DNA from: Amphibalanus amphitrite
Lineage: Eukaryota > Arthropoda > Thecostraca > Balanomorpha > Balanidae
Assembly: GCF_019059575.1 (NCBI RefSeq)
Contig: NW_024882023.1
Coordinates: forward strand, 310,001 to 374,000
Reading direction: 5' to 3'
Length of the DNA: 64,000 nucleotides
Shown: one piece after another, positions 55,001-63,720 of the stretch
How the letters are laid out: each line of letters begins with the position of its first letter
How positions within the stretch are numbered: position 1 is the first letter of the stretch
The notes under the pieces: generated by a model
Database searches by the model: none
Seen by the model: only the letters and a program-made list of their open reading frames with translations
Told to the model about the DNA's origin: nothing
Made by a program: the position numbers and the translations under genes

Positions 55001-58000
55001 AGGACGGCATATTTTCCAGTTAATGACCGGTTAATGACGGCTAAAGCCCTTCCTCTGGATCCGCCCCTGGCGACACAACGATTGAGTTTCCCAAAATCAA
55101 TTGCAAAAAAAAAAAAATCCTGGGAAAATTACAGTTTGCAAACAAAAAGATTCTCATATAAAGCGAAACATATAAAGCCAAATCTGCCCTGACGCAATTT
55201 GAATAATCCAGGCTGATTTCGTGCTTCTAGTTAGCCCGATGGGGCTACAATTTGGTATGCGTAATACCGTTGGTATGCAACAAATCATTCTGAGTCCTCT
55301 CATGCAAAAAAAAAGAATCTAGCTCAAATCAGTGTAGTAAAAAATGATTGACTAACAAGTCAAGGGTCAAAGGTCATTACCAATTCACGTCATGCCATCT
55401 CGATTTCCAACAAACCAAACATCCAGTTGACACATATGCCACGCAACATGTTAATGGTCCATTTCGACCTTAAATTTCGAAATCAGTGTCGTCTGTGTCA
55501 TCTGAGGTCATTTTCAGTTAAATATAGCTGAGGTCAGGTCACTAGCAGGTCAAACAAGGTAAACTTTTGAAGTTGATATTTTTCAGCAAAAAAAAAGTGT
55601 ATCAGATGCAGTTTAAACGCAGGAACACGATTGTCCTATTTGTTTCGGAACACGATGCCGAAAACGTACTGAAAAAAAAGATTAAAAAATGAAGATTTTC
55701 AAATACTTTGATAGCCCTGTGCATTCTGAGTCCTCTCATGCAAAAAAAAAGAATCTAGCTCAAAAACAGAGCTCTTAACCCTCGCCCCGTTGGGGGGGGC
55801 CATTTTGGCCCCCCCCCCCTGTGGTTTTTCCTGAATAGCAAGAAAACGGCGGCGCGCAGCGCCGCCAAATTTTCAGTACCTTTCCGGGCATCTATTTGAC
55901 ACCTTCACACCAAATTTCAAGTCTTAGGTCACCTTAGGTCAGGAGTTATTGAGGTCAAACTGAGGTCATGTTCGAGCAAAAATGAGCAAAAAACATGCAA
56001 TCTTGAAACGCTCACCAAATCTACAGTTATCAAGCAATTTCAAAGTTCTTTATATGGTCTAATAGACAAAAAGCGGCGCTACGAAACTGCTATCTCGGAT
56101 TTTCAAAATTTTGGGTTTTTGACCCCAAAAATTTCAAAAAATTGATTTTTTTAGAAAAACTAAAAAAAATCCAAATTTTTTTCCGAATTTCGAAAAAAAA
56201 CCGGAATATATGTGATAGTCCCTGCGCTCTTCTATATACATACCAAATTTCAGATCGATATCTCGTTTTTTGGCCAAGTTATAGCGAAAAAAACTGTTCA
56301 AAAATGATGACGTCAAATTTTTGAACTCAATTTTTAGCGATTCTAGACCTCGTACGGCAAAACAAAGACCACCATTGAACTCCCCGTGACGAGCTGCATC
56401 GATTCGATACCCATTTTATGCAAAATATCAACTTTGAAATTTGACCTAATTTGACCTGACCTTGACCTGACCTTGACCTGACCTTGACCAAAACGTGACC
56501 TAAGCTGGCCCCAAAGGCTGCCTGACCCACATAATCGCATTTGTCATGTAAAATGGACCATAAAACATGTATCACACGACACTTTCATATTGTGACCCCC
56601 CAGTGACCTGACCTCTGTGACCTGACCTGGTATCAGTGACCTCAACTAGCAAAATATGTGTTTGAAGAACATTTCCCCATCGATGATTTTCAATGAAATG
56701 CATTTTACTCGATTTTACAACGCATTTCTTGAAATGCCTGTAAGCGGTGAAAATTGGACCTTTGACCTGACCTGTGACGTCATCGGTTTGACCTAGGTCA
56801 ATAAAATTGGGTCACAAGGTAGTTCCCTGATAGGGCTATCCAACACCGTTTGCCGCTTGTCGCTACGTTGCGTGGTTCTCGAGATCTTAGGGGGGGGGGC
56901 CAAAATGGCCCCCCCCCCAACGGGGCGCGTTGCTCGGCAGAGCCCAACGGGGCGCGGGTTAAAACGGATTGCCGTAGCTCAAAATTTTGCGTCAAAATCG
57001 GCCAAACATGACAACACTCTTGCATCATTTCCGGCCGACCAATGGGCTCTTCATTTTTATTTGGACACATGGTGTCAAAATAATGCAGCCGAAGGTACTG
57101 AAAGTTTCGTGATGATACGTCCAGAGGCTTGAAAGAAGTGGCAGAAAACGGGAAGGGGGGGGTCTGTAGAGCCCTTCAACTCATGCGCGGGTTCCACTCA
57201 TGCGCGGGTGGATTATAAAATGATCTCAGATGATATTCAAATGGTCCCGATAGACGGCTGGTAGTATTTTACCAGTAAAATGCCTTTTGGGCAAAGAGCG
57301 AGCAAGGGAGAGAGTGAGCCCTGCACGTGCAGAAGGGCGAGAGGGTATTTGCACCTCGCTTTTGTACTGCACCTTATCAACCGGTCACTAGCGGTGTGCC
57401 AAATTTAAAGGCAATCGACCCAGCCGTTCCCGAGATCTGGGAACGGCACTCTGCACGTGCGCACGTGCAAACTGGGTCCAATGTGACTTTCGCACGGCAC
57501 TCTACCAACCGGTCCCTAACAGCTTACCAATTTTGAGCGCAATCGACCCAGCCGTTCTCGAGATCTCGAAACGCCCCCTGCACGTGCGCACGTGCAGTAG
57601 CACCCTAACCGTAAGCACGGGAATGGATTGCCTAGTGGGTGTCTAGTGTCTACCTGTAAGCGAAATCGCCCCAGTAATTTCAGAGTAATTGTAATGGCAA
57701 CAAATTTGACACCTCTTATTGTTGCATTTTGCACGTGCAATGGGAGTTACCCATATGCAGCGAGAGTATCCGATGTTTGGTAGAAGGGATGCAACTACCC
57801 TACAAAAATTACCGTAAGGCAATCACCCAAGCTGTTACCGAGATATAGACCTCCCAAAAGCGTTAGTTCTGTAGAACTGCTTGAACATCCTTGGCTTTTC
57901 ACGTGGCACGTGCCACGACGGTCACCTAAATGCATCGAGAATAGTCAACCACGGGGTAGAAGGAATAGGGCTACTCAACAAAAAAGACCGCATGTCAATC

Positions 58001-61000
58001 GGCCCAGCGGTTGCTTAGTTATAAGCCTCTCAAAAGCGTTACAGGCCGGGTCGGGCCGCTCATCCTGAGATTTTTCCGTTATATATTGAAAACAGCTCGC
58101 TTCGCTCGCTCGTGATCAGTTTTTGGGACCAACAACATCGGATGGATCTGCTTTCGATAAAAAGTGCATAAAACGTATGTAAAAAATCTGAATGGCATGA
58201 CGTGAAATAATGATGACCTTTGACATTTGACCTATTAGTCTAACTTCTTTACTACACAATGTGTTGCACACCAACAGGGTATTGCGCATAGCAAGTTGTA
58301 GCCCACTCGGGCCAACAAGAAGCACGAAATCAGCCGGGATTCGTCAAATTACCTCACGGGAGCTTTCGTACACGGTGCATGGCCTTATAAAAGGATTTGA
58401 TTTTTAACAATAACTTCCAACAAAAACATACTTTTGCGACACTAATTGTCGATACTACGGTACATCTTCTGCTAAATATTCGTTATCATTCGAGGTACAG
58501 AACATGATCAAATTTGAGAATATTCAGCTTGACCTAGTCAGGTCGAAGGTCATTGAAGGGTCATCGACAAAAACAAAATCGTTTATAAAACCTGGAACAA
58601 TGCCTCTCTAATGGCGCTTGCCGCAGCCTCCCGCACTCTTAATTACAGAGCAATGGGTATTTCAATCGACCTGCGATGTCGGTAAAAACAGTTGACCTTT
58701 CATGACCTATAATTCTGGCCTCAGGGGTCACCCAGTTCCAAAACTTGCTGTATGTTCTGTTTCCATAGGTGCTGAGAGCTTACCAAATGTTATCAAAATC
58801 GAAGGGGTCGGGTCAACCCTTGATCGATTTGACGTGGACTGACCCTAATCCGACCTGAAGCCAGGGCACATATTTACAAAATCCGAGGTATGAAGATAAT
58901 TTGGTGCTACTACACAATACTACACAATACGCCGAGTTTCAAACCTATTGGCGATAAGCTGTAGTAACAAAATCACAAAGTTTTTGTAATGACAATATCT
59001 GTGACCACATTTATGGTTATGTGGAAGAGAATGCAGTGGCTATACTGCTGACCTACGATCAAAACGCAGTTTAAACTATAGGTATCTGCGGCTGTTTTCC
59101 CTTGTTAATACCAGATTACAAAATACAATTTCAATAGTTACATCGCGCTATCTTTCCATCACAATAACTGTAGAAACGAAAACCAACTTGATTACTTAAC
59201 ATTTTTCGACGAAGTGAAAGAACGAAGGCAACAAAAAAGTGGCTCATCTGATGAAAGCACCCTTTACTTTAACATTACTTAGCACGCCCGTGACAAATGT
59301 AAAAAAAAACTAACTACTGTTTCTAGGGTCAATGACCGTTAAGTGGACACTGAAGGGTTGCCACTAGGTCAATGACCACAACCCTGGTGCCTTGCATCAA
59401 TGTAAGCTCCATTTCTGGGAAATTTTGTGGGTTCAGTGATCGTGCTACAAACTTTGTCTATATAAATTTACGTAAATATAAAATTTATGTCTATATAAAA
59501 TTTCTATGTAAATTTACGGCACAAAAGGATGCACGTCGGTCCATTCATCGTCTCTACCATTTTCCAGATGATTTCATGAAATGTACAATATGGGCCATGC
59601 AAATATAATGGGCATGTTGTTTATCAGCAACAGCTATCAAACACGCGATTATATAAAACAGAGACCGATTTTGCTATCATAGAAGCTGTGAACATTTTTA
59701 TCGTAGGTTTCATATCTGTTTTAATCATCGAGTTGGTATACCATTTATCACCCAAGCAAATGCGATAAATGCCACACCGGGCACCACCGCTGCGGTCCGT
59801 TCCCATCGAGAGAGGTCAGTTCCCGAACCTTACACCTACTACGCCTCACAGCGCACCGGCCGGCGGCCGGGCCGACGGCGAGCCCCCCGTTACTCGGCGC
59901 CGATTGGCCGGCGCGGGGCCGCCCGACAGGGGGCACCACTGGCCGGCGGCCGGCCGCTCGTACTCACTGCGGCTGACGAGCTGCGGCACGATGATGTTGC
60001 TAAGCTCCGGCTCGTCGCCGTACCAGAAGATCCACAGCTCCTTGTAGGTGGTGACGGTGGGCGGCGCGGCCGGTGGCGGCGGCGGCGGCAGCGGCGCGCC
60101 CGGCTCCATGGACGGCGGCGGCGGCGGCGCCGGAGGAGCCTTGGCGTGCTGCACGCGCCGCCACACGGACAGAATGTCGCTGGCTAGGCATTTTGTGAAC
60201 GATGAGATGACGGGGTCCTCCAGCGGATCCGGCGTCAGCTCATGCTCGATCCTATAACTCCGCCATTTGATGCCGCATAGGTCCGTCTGCAATGAGACAG
60301 ACAACATCAGGACATGATACAAGCTGCTGAGACACATGATATTCAATAAAGTCAACACCCTTGCAAACCAAATTAAAGTCTATAAGGCCATCACCACGGG
60401 AGCAATACACCAACATTTTAGTACAGCACAACAACAGGTGTATCAAATAGCCAATGCCAACTTCCATTTTTGAATGGTAGAATAGGAAGAGCAGCTCCGC
60501 CAGGTTATGTACCGATGGTTGCTCACAGACACTGACCCTGCGTCAACTGTGATTTCTATTACTTCATGAACATAGATAAGACAGGCTTCATCTAAGATAG
60601 CAGCTCCACTAGGTAGGTAATTAGATGATGTATCATGAATCTGAAGAGTATCTTTTCACAAGCAGGCATCCATTAAGCTGACTGATATGTGGTGGGCATC
60701 TACCTTGCATGGCAAAGTAACTACCTTTGGTGGGAGTACACAAATACTGAAGCCTACTGTGCATCAGGGCAGAGATATCAACTGGAAAAACTACATACCT
60801 ACTTGTTAACTTTAACTTTACAGAAATACAAACAAAATAATGTTTTCATAATTATACAACAATAAATAAATACCTATTGACTGACTTTGCATACAAATCA
60901 AAATCACTAGCACTTCAAGCACCTTGATAGCTTAAACACATTTTCACATGCAAATCACTCCTTTGTTCAAGACATAATGGTTTTCAAAACCATGCACCTG

Positions 61001-62002
61001 CTAGCCTATTAATGTCTTGTTTAAAGCTTGTTTTTGTCAAGAAACACAGGAATCTACTGAAGCATAGTATTTCTAAATAGCAAAGTAATGTCAATATTTG
61101 AACAGGTCATAACCTAATGACAATTTTGCACAATAGATACAGGTATTATAACCAACCGTAAGATTCTGATTTAAAAACTGCCTTTGTGTAATGTACCCTT
61201 GAATTAATGTAAATAGATGGTCAAAATGACTAACATTCAGTTAAAAAACTGGATTGTGGTCGTCATTTTATGGCGACAACAAGCATGGCAGCCAACTCGT
61301 CTTCATCAGAAGAGGAGGAGGCGCCTCTTGAGTAAAGGGTCTTATTACTCGAAAGGGTATCTAATGACCTTTACTTAAGGTAAATACTTAAGGTAAATAA
61401 TTATGGTCCAATAACATAACCTGGGTGAGCTGCACCCTGAGGTCAAACACATCTAGCTATTTACCAATGTAATCTCAATCTGCTGATGATGGTCAGTATC
61501 CCTTCTCAATAGACCGCCAATCTCAATGGTACCTATCTTATAACCATTTGATAAGCAATTACGAAAAAGGTGTTTCTTGATCTTATAACATACGAAACAG
61601 TACTGCACTGATTCACTGCTAGTGCTGTGTCAGTGTCTTTATTGTGATAATTACATAGCTACAGCAGATAAATTAAGATCAAATCATGATCTAAAATGAC
61701 AAAAAGATTGAAGAAGTTCGTTAACTTCATAAACATTGAAAATGCCTTCAAACCTACCATAAACCCTACCAACATCAAATAAAAAAGTAGAGCTTGGTGA
61801 AATTGTTGTGGCAGTAGTCTTCAGTAGTACATTCACATACATATTCACCGCACTTACATGTAACTCTCAAATGAAGCAAATAAGCCGACTAAGACATAAA
61901 ATGCGCGCTAGTTATGAGAAGGGAAAGCCTCACCAAGGCGAAGAAGTTCGTGTGACAGTCCTCCAAGCTCGCCCCGTTGACGTGCGAATTAGAATTAGTC
62001 AT
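30955..62002 (-). CDS. MED13 (skd): Mediator complex subunit 13, 18 coding exons, 2122 aa
   Basis: MED13 links the CDK8-cyclin C-MED12 kinase module to core Mediator in the nucleus and so controls RNA polymerase II recruitment. I joined 18 exons by GT-AG sites with matching phases: 61934-62002, 59968-60286, 49711-49795, 47577-47666, 46508-46836, 44927-46070, 43430-43568, 41641-42195, 40557-40744, 38967-40147, 36861-37255, 36374-36506, 35725-35969, 35228-35419, 34523-34889, 33702-34237, 31773-32041, 30955-31087. They sum to 6369 nt. Family marks run in order: [151 protein letters not shown]. Human MED13 is of similar length. Low-complexity Ala/Gly/Pro inserts are prominent. Confidence 0.97.
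31773..32041 (-). CDS. MED13: MED13 exon 17 (aa 1990-2079)
   Basis: [46 protein letters not shown] and [13 protein letters not shown]. Acceptor ggtggctggcag, donor gtgagt. Confidence 0.97.
32068..32880. repeat. 30-bp minisatellite in MED13 intron 16, next to exon 17
   Basis: About 26 units of gggttaccagaggtcagtgg plus gggatacaga, with longer variant units carrying gagtcatagtgtcacc at about 32150, 32410, 32470 and 32697. A block of several units (from 32150) recurs from 32473, so a higher-order pattern exists. It ends 26 bp from the exon 17 acceptor. On the gene strand each unit offers cactgac and ctggtaac. Confidence 0.97.
33402..33695. repeat. Tandem repeat of about 56 bp next to the exon 16 donor
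   Basis: Five imperfect units built from ctactctcccagcacctata and tgccgtgcagccggctgtcc. The outer end (33408-33431) repeats the exon 16 donor region, cactcaccctctg (boundary at 33414). Confidence 0.85.
33702..34237 (-). CDS. MED13: MED13 exon 16 (aa 1811-1989)
   Basis: [49 protein letters not shown] and an acidic stretch ending FSNGSGQR. Donor gtgagtgg at 33701. A copy of this donor context lies 287 bp further into the intron. Confidence 0.96.
34523..34889 (-). CDS. MED13: MED13 exon 15 (aa 1689-1811)
   Basis: [54 protein letters not shown] and [14 protein letters not shown]: the highly conserved C-terminal domain. Donor gtgagt. Confidence 0.97.
35228..35419 (-). CDS. MED13: MED13 exon 14 (aa 1625-1688)
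   Basis: [33 protein letters not shown] and [20 protein letters not shown]. Phase 0 both sides. Donor gtgcgg is weak but the next exon joins in frame. Confidence 0.92.
35725..35969 (-). CDS. MED13: MED13 exon 13 (aa 1543-1624)
   Basis: [20 protein letters not shown] is the family's PPAIVVYIIDPFTY block, followed by [20 protein letters not shown]. Donor gtgcgc, less usual but in phase. Confidence 0.95.
36374..36506 (-). CDS. MED13: MED13 exon 12 (aa 1499-1543)
   Basis: Acceptor cctccgcccgcag, [15 protein letters not shown], then a Pro-rich linker. It is much shorter than the Ser/Thr-rich linker in vertebrates. Donor gtgagtgg, phase 1. Confidence 0.93.
36861..37255 (-). CDS. MED13: MED13 exon 11 (aa 1367-1498)
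   Basis: [60 protein letters not shown] and AAKLKLYAQ correspond to the family's IPTFLLGYD / SPFALPYWERLMLEPY / YESCRLGQHRP / KLKLYAQ series. Phase 1 in, phase 0 out, donor gtgagc. Confidence 0.97.
37256..38966 (-). other. MED13 intron 10, otherwise featureless
   Basis: Apart from the G-run near the donor I see no repeat family, open exon or TIR. The 38450-38620 part is GC-rich. Confidence 0.5.
38906..38930. repeat. 25-bp C homopolymer (G-run in MED13 intron 10)
   Basis: A run of 25 C (G on the gene strand) that begins 37 nt after the exon 10 donor. Length may be affected by sequencing. Confidence 0.9.
38967..40147 (-). CDS. MED13: MED13 exon 10 (aa 973-1367)
   Basis: Largest exon. Starts with a Pro/Gly/Ser-rich stretch, then [20 protein letters not shown] and the Cys motif SCTMCVCN (C1117, C1120, C1122) paired with SCKCGYSAV (C1155, C1157), GLFLEDE, and ends in [20 protein letters not shown] and [15 protein letters not shown]. 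Donor gtgagac. This is the entry to the MID/PIWI-like part. Confidence 0.96.
40150..40345. repeat. Short tandem repeat upstream of exon 10
   Basis: Imperfect units of agtcagagcacggagacgga and cgggcagagcggtgtca repeated about three times (40170-40310) in intron 9, close to the exon 10 acceptor. It does not copy the acceptor itself. Confidence 0.75.
40557..40744 (-). CDS. MED13: MED13 exon 9 (aa 911-973)
   Basis: Acceptor ccgctgtgcag. [20 protein letters not shown] and [17 protein letters not shown] match the family's FSYVYKPENC / LPSQYLPPIKLP block. Donor gtcagt, chosen because its phase (2) matches exon 10. Intron 9 (40148-40556) carries a short degenerate repeat. Confidence 0.92.
41641..42195 (-). 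CDS. MED13: MED13 exon 8 (aa 726-910)
   Basis: Phase 0 at both ends, 185 codons. Contains [35 protein letters not shown] (family YTDLDNLF) and [16 protein letters not shown], the most conserved short block of the middle region. Poly-Ala/Gly stretches separate these. Donor gtacgt. Confidence 0.95.
43270..43430. repeat. Tandem repeat after the exon 7 donor
   Basis: Three to four units of about 34 bp (tgacccctcggtacgttagt and variants). On the MED13 strand the units recreate the donor hexamer gtacgt (boundaries at 43429 real, 43398 and 43300 as copies) and twice the motif tactaac (43327-43333, 43361-43367). Confidence 0.85.
43430..43568 (-). CDS. MED13: MED13 exon 7 (aa 679-725)
   Basis: Short exon between two tandem arrays. 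Acceptor cccgcccgcag, donor gtacgtac. Encodes [20 protein letters not shown] and [15 protein letters not shown]. Phase 2 in, phase 0 out, which fits its neighbours. It is poorly conserved with vertebrate MED13, so inclusion rests on phase, splice sites and openness. Confidence 0.8.
43546..43995. repeat. 49-bp minisatellite containing the exon 7 acceptor
   Basis: About nine units of 42-50 bp (gacagggggttagggagctc ... agctcagcctgcgggcgggg). The first unit overlaps the start of exon 7. Exact copies of the acceptor CCCGCAG/GCTGAGCTG fall at 43666, 43807, 43856 and 43905 besides the true one at 43568; other units carry a degenerated version. Confidence 0.93.
44927..46070 (-). CDS. MED13: MED13 exon 6 (aa 298-679), low-complexity with putative degron
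   Basis: Begins [22 protein letters not shown] at about 345-352 has the layout of the FBW7 phosphodegron known in human MED13 (around T326). [20 protein letters not shown] matches the conserved WDFVEATQRTNCSC region. The second half is rich in Ala, Pro and Gly. Donor gtgagt, phase 2. Confidence 0.95.
46508..46836 (-). CDS. MED13: MED13 exon 5 (aa 188-298)
   Basis: Acceptor tctccgcctgcag. Contains [39 protein letters not shown] and [11 protein letters not shown], with VVVEVLVG at the end, donor gtaagt. This is the end of the N-terminal domain. Confidence 0.96.
47577..47666 (-). CDS. MED13: MED13 exon 4 (aa 158-188)
   Basis: Acceptor ctcttttcag. Encodes [19 protein letters not shown] and [11 protein letters not shown], matching the family's FVRIGKWFVKPY region. 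Donor gtacag. Phase 2 at both ends. Confidence 0.95.
49423..49466. repeat. Alternating purine-pyrimidine tract (gc)n(gt)n
   Basis: A 44-bp uninterrupted alternation: gcgcgcgcgcgcg then gtgtgtgtatgtgtgtgtgt and on, ending at 49466. Such tracts favour Z-DNA. Confidence 0.9.
49711..49795 (-). CDS. MED13: MED13 exon 3 (aa 130-158)
   Basis: After ttcgttccag it reads [20 protein letters not shown] and KALHKFIE, ending phase 2 at gtaggt. It follows the 10.2-kb intron 2 and lies inside a strongly CpG-rich zone. Confidence 0.95.
51055..52247 (+). mobile_element. TTAA-type element A3 (complete, in MED13 intron 2)
   Basis: TTAA at 51051-51054 and 52248-52251. TIR cccgcgccctgctggggg at both ends. Internal landmarks are shared with A1 and A2. 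Near the right end cggcggcgctccgcgccgcc forms a perfect hairpin and the last 40 bp have long G and C runs. Non-coding, 1193 bp. Confidence 0.93.
52252..52962. other. MED13 intron 2 segment, no gene recognised
   Basis: Short open frames (52313-52534, 52500-52751) show no family motifs. Nothing else supportable. Confidence 0.45.
52967..53433. mobile_element. TTAA-type element E (467 bp)
   Basis: TTAA at 52963-52966 and 53434-53437. Perfect 17-bp TIR agggaccctcccacctt. Interior non-coding and unlike A-D. Confidence 0.93.
53985..54126. mobile_element. Dispersed MITE, copy 2 (cagggtt family)
   Basis: Inverted relative to the copy at 5231-5385, with gttcatgaacgttcgcgagc, ccaaaatttggccgataacg and the end cccaaccctga. 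See that entry. Confidence 0.5.
54140..54715 (+). other. Unrecognised open stretch ending in a strong donor-like site
   Basis: A frame is open from 54257 to 54703 with an Ala-rich segment ([18 protein letters not shown]); another frame reads [18 protein letters not shown]. The segment ends at ctacagg/gtaagtatc (54695-54710). I recognise no family. It could be an exon of a nested plus-strand gene or chance. Confidence 0.2.
55779..56958. mobile_element. TTAA-type element B2 (near-identical to B1)
   Basis: TTAA at 55775-55778 and 56959-56962. Ends ccctcgccccgttgggg and, inverted, cccgcgccccgttgggc. Aligns with B1 end to end with only scattered changes and small length differences in homopolymers and in the gaccttgacct tract (56458-56487 has one more unit). 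Confidence 0.94.
57300..58060. repeat. Degenerate tandem repeat with eight CACGTG E-boxes
   Basis: Four diverged units (about 130-200 bp) share caaccggtc, ggcaatcgacccagccgtt, cgagatct and a cacgtg-rich end. CACGTG occurs at 57324, 57454, 57462, 57581, 57589, 57732, 57900 and 57907, mostly as paired gcacgtgcgcacgtgc. Confidence 0.8.
58061..59967 (-). other. Start of MED13 intron 2, no further feature
   Basis: AT-rich, with a few gacct/ggtca motifs (58538-58555, 58690-58712, 58850) but no defined element, exon or array seen. Confidence 0.5.
59968..60286 (-). CDS. MED13: MED13 exon 2 (aa 24-130)
   Basis: Starts in phase 0 after cattgcag with TDLCGIKWR and ends in phase 1 at CGCA, donor gtgagtac. 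It includes [20 protein letters not shown] and [12 protein letters not shown], core of the Med13 N-terminal domain, split by a Pro-rich insert of about 35 residues (PPAPPPPPS ... PLPPPPPPA) that vertebrate MED13 lacks. Confidence 0.96.
60287..61933 (-). other. MED13 intron 1, no further feature
   Basis: AT-rich, apparently unique sequence. No TIRs, arrays or coding segments noticed on either strand. Confidence 0.6.
61934..62002 (-). CDS. MED13: MED13 exon 1 (start codon; aa 1-23)
   Basis: Encodes [20 protein letters not shown] plus FAL, the conserved N-terminus of MED13, ending TTG followed by the donor gtgagg. The start is fixed by this conservation and by an in-frame TGA eight codons upstream. 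The neighbouring intron 1 (60287-61933) is AT-rich with no feature seen. Confidence 0.95.
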
Positions 62003-62300
62003 ATCACAGCACCCACATCTTAGGAATCACCACACAACAGTCCATTTCAAATAATAATTCGGCCTACGACAATTCACTCAGCCCGCAACTCATTTGTGAC
62101 ACTTTCCACCGCGAACGTAATGGCGGACGAGACACAAGCCAGCAGTGAAATTACTGGCCGGTGATTGGCTGAAATCCATCTGGATTGTAGTATGGCTGCG
62201 TACGGTCGCACGGAATCTCGACAAATGTAGATCGTGGCAGATCGTGGTTTGAGAGGGGGCGGGGGGCGGCGCACGTGTGGATTTGGATTGTTTTTGTAGC
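62003..62300 (-). promoter_or_regulatory. Presumed MED13 promoter and 5' leader
   Basis: Directly upstream of the MED13 start. On the gene strand a CCAAT box (agccaatcac) lies at 62161-62170, and the plus strand shows gtaatggcggac (YY1-like) at 62117-62128. No TATA box was seen. A 13-codon upstream frame (62004-62045), with a second ATG at 62016-62018, ends one base before the main ATG. Confidence 0.5.
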
Positions 62301-62589
62301 GGCCGTTTCTAACATTTTGTTAGTTGTATACTAAAATTTGCTGGATGCGTTCAGATGCTGGTGCCTGCACCATTTGCAAATTGCAGCCAATAAGCAACCC
62401 TGCATGATTCTACCCTACCCCTTCGGAAAGCATTATTCATATATCTATACAGATCCATAACAAAACTACTGGGTTGGAACCCTCAGAAATAGATGGCCTT
62501 GCCTCAGAAGTCAGCCTGTTCTCTCAGCACTGGTGCATGGGTACCACTGAACTGAACTGAACTCTATAATGATGGGACTCATGAGCTGA

Positions 62590-63720
62590 CATGGACCGAC
62601 CATCAGAAGCCAGGGTGCGACTCGAGACCCGGGGTGGGGCCCTCAGTTGCCAGTCTGGGCCCCTGGAAACTGATCTCAAGTCTGCAGGGCGCTCAAAAGT
62701 CAGTGTGGGCCCTCTGACCCCCAGTTGCCCTGTTTGGGACCCTCAGAGGGGCTGCAGCCTGGAGCAGCAGCATGGGTCCTCGTGTGCCAGCGTGGGACTC
62801 TCAAAGCGACAAGGACCGTAAAAATTGGCGTGAGGCCCCTCGTGGCGCCATCACGAGCCAGCGCGGGTCCTTCAGAGACCGATGCGGGACTCTCAGAGGC
62901 CAATGTGGAGTGGAACCCTTGGTAGCTGTGTAATTTGTAAGTCTCCACGATTGCTAATCACCCGAGACTGACACCGGCTGTTTGAGGTCAGCGTTGGGAC
63001 TACGAATGCCAATATGGGCCCTAAGATTCAGCAGCCATCTTCAGAGACCAATTATGTTCCAGGGAAGCTAGTGTGGAACCCTCGGTGGCCGGCTTGGAGC
63101 CCTTTTAGACCGGCATATGAAGCCTTCGGGAGTCTGAAACCACTGCGGGACCTCAAGCTAAAGTGGGCCTATCAAGAGCTCCCCATGTGGCTTCGGCACT
63201 CAAGAGCCAGTTTCGGGCCTTCTGATGCTGAGTTGGGGCCAAAGAGGCAATAATTGGCCTTAGGAGGCCACCTAGGGATCCTCCCTCAGTGACCGGCGTG
63301 GGTCCTTAGGGGACTACGCAGATGCCCTTTTCAGACGACGTACTATGTACACTACACGTACCTACTACACAAGTAGGCAGCCAAAGGCGGGGCAGCCGGC
63401 AGATGACGCGACGTGGGCAGATCAGAGACCGACTGGGGCTCTCAGGAGACCGGCATTGCGGCGTCAGGGGACGACGAAGGTCCCTCCCGGAGGCGGGCGC
63501 TGGGTCCTGGCTGAGACAAACATGAAGCCCTCACACTGGCGAGGCACCAATCCAGCGCGTGAAACCCCAGTGACCGTCGTGTTGTGGGTAGGAGATATGT
63601 GCCAAGGTATGTGCGAGGACCGACGTGGGTCATCATAGGTCACCGGTTAGCTCCCAGTAGACCGTTCTGGCCGTCCTCAGAGACCGGCGTGGGCCTCTCG
63701 GGAGGCATCCGGTACATGCT
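62590..63720. repeat. Degenerate satellite (gggaccctcagaggcc-type)
   Basis: Poorly conserved units of about 30-36 bp with repeated phrases such as gtgggactctcaaag, cgggtccttcagagaccg, cgggactctcagaggcc and gcgtgggtccttagg. Similar in style to the satellite at 1430-3740 but with a different consensus. Confidence 0.65.

Noticed and set aside
54788..55068. Possible hAT-type MITE (gcggagccagg ... ctggatccgcccctg)
   Set aside because: End similarity is limited and no 8-bp target duplication was found.
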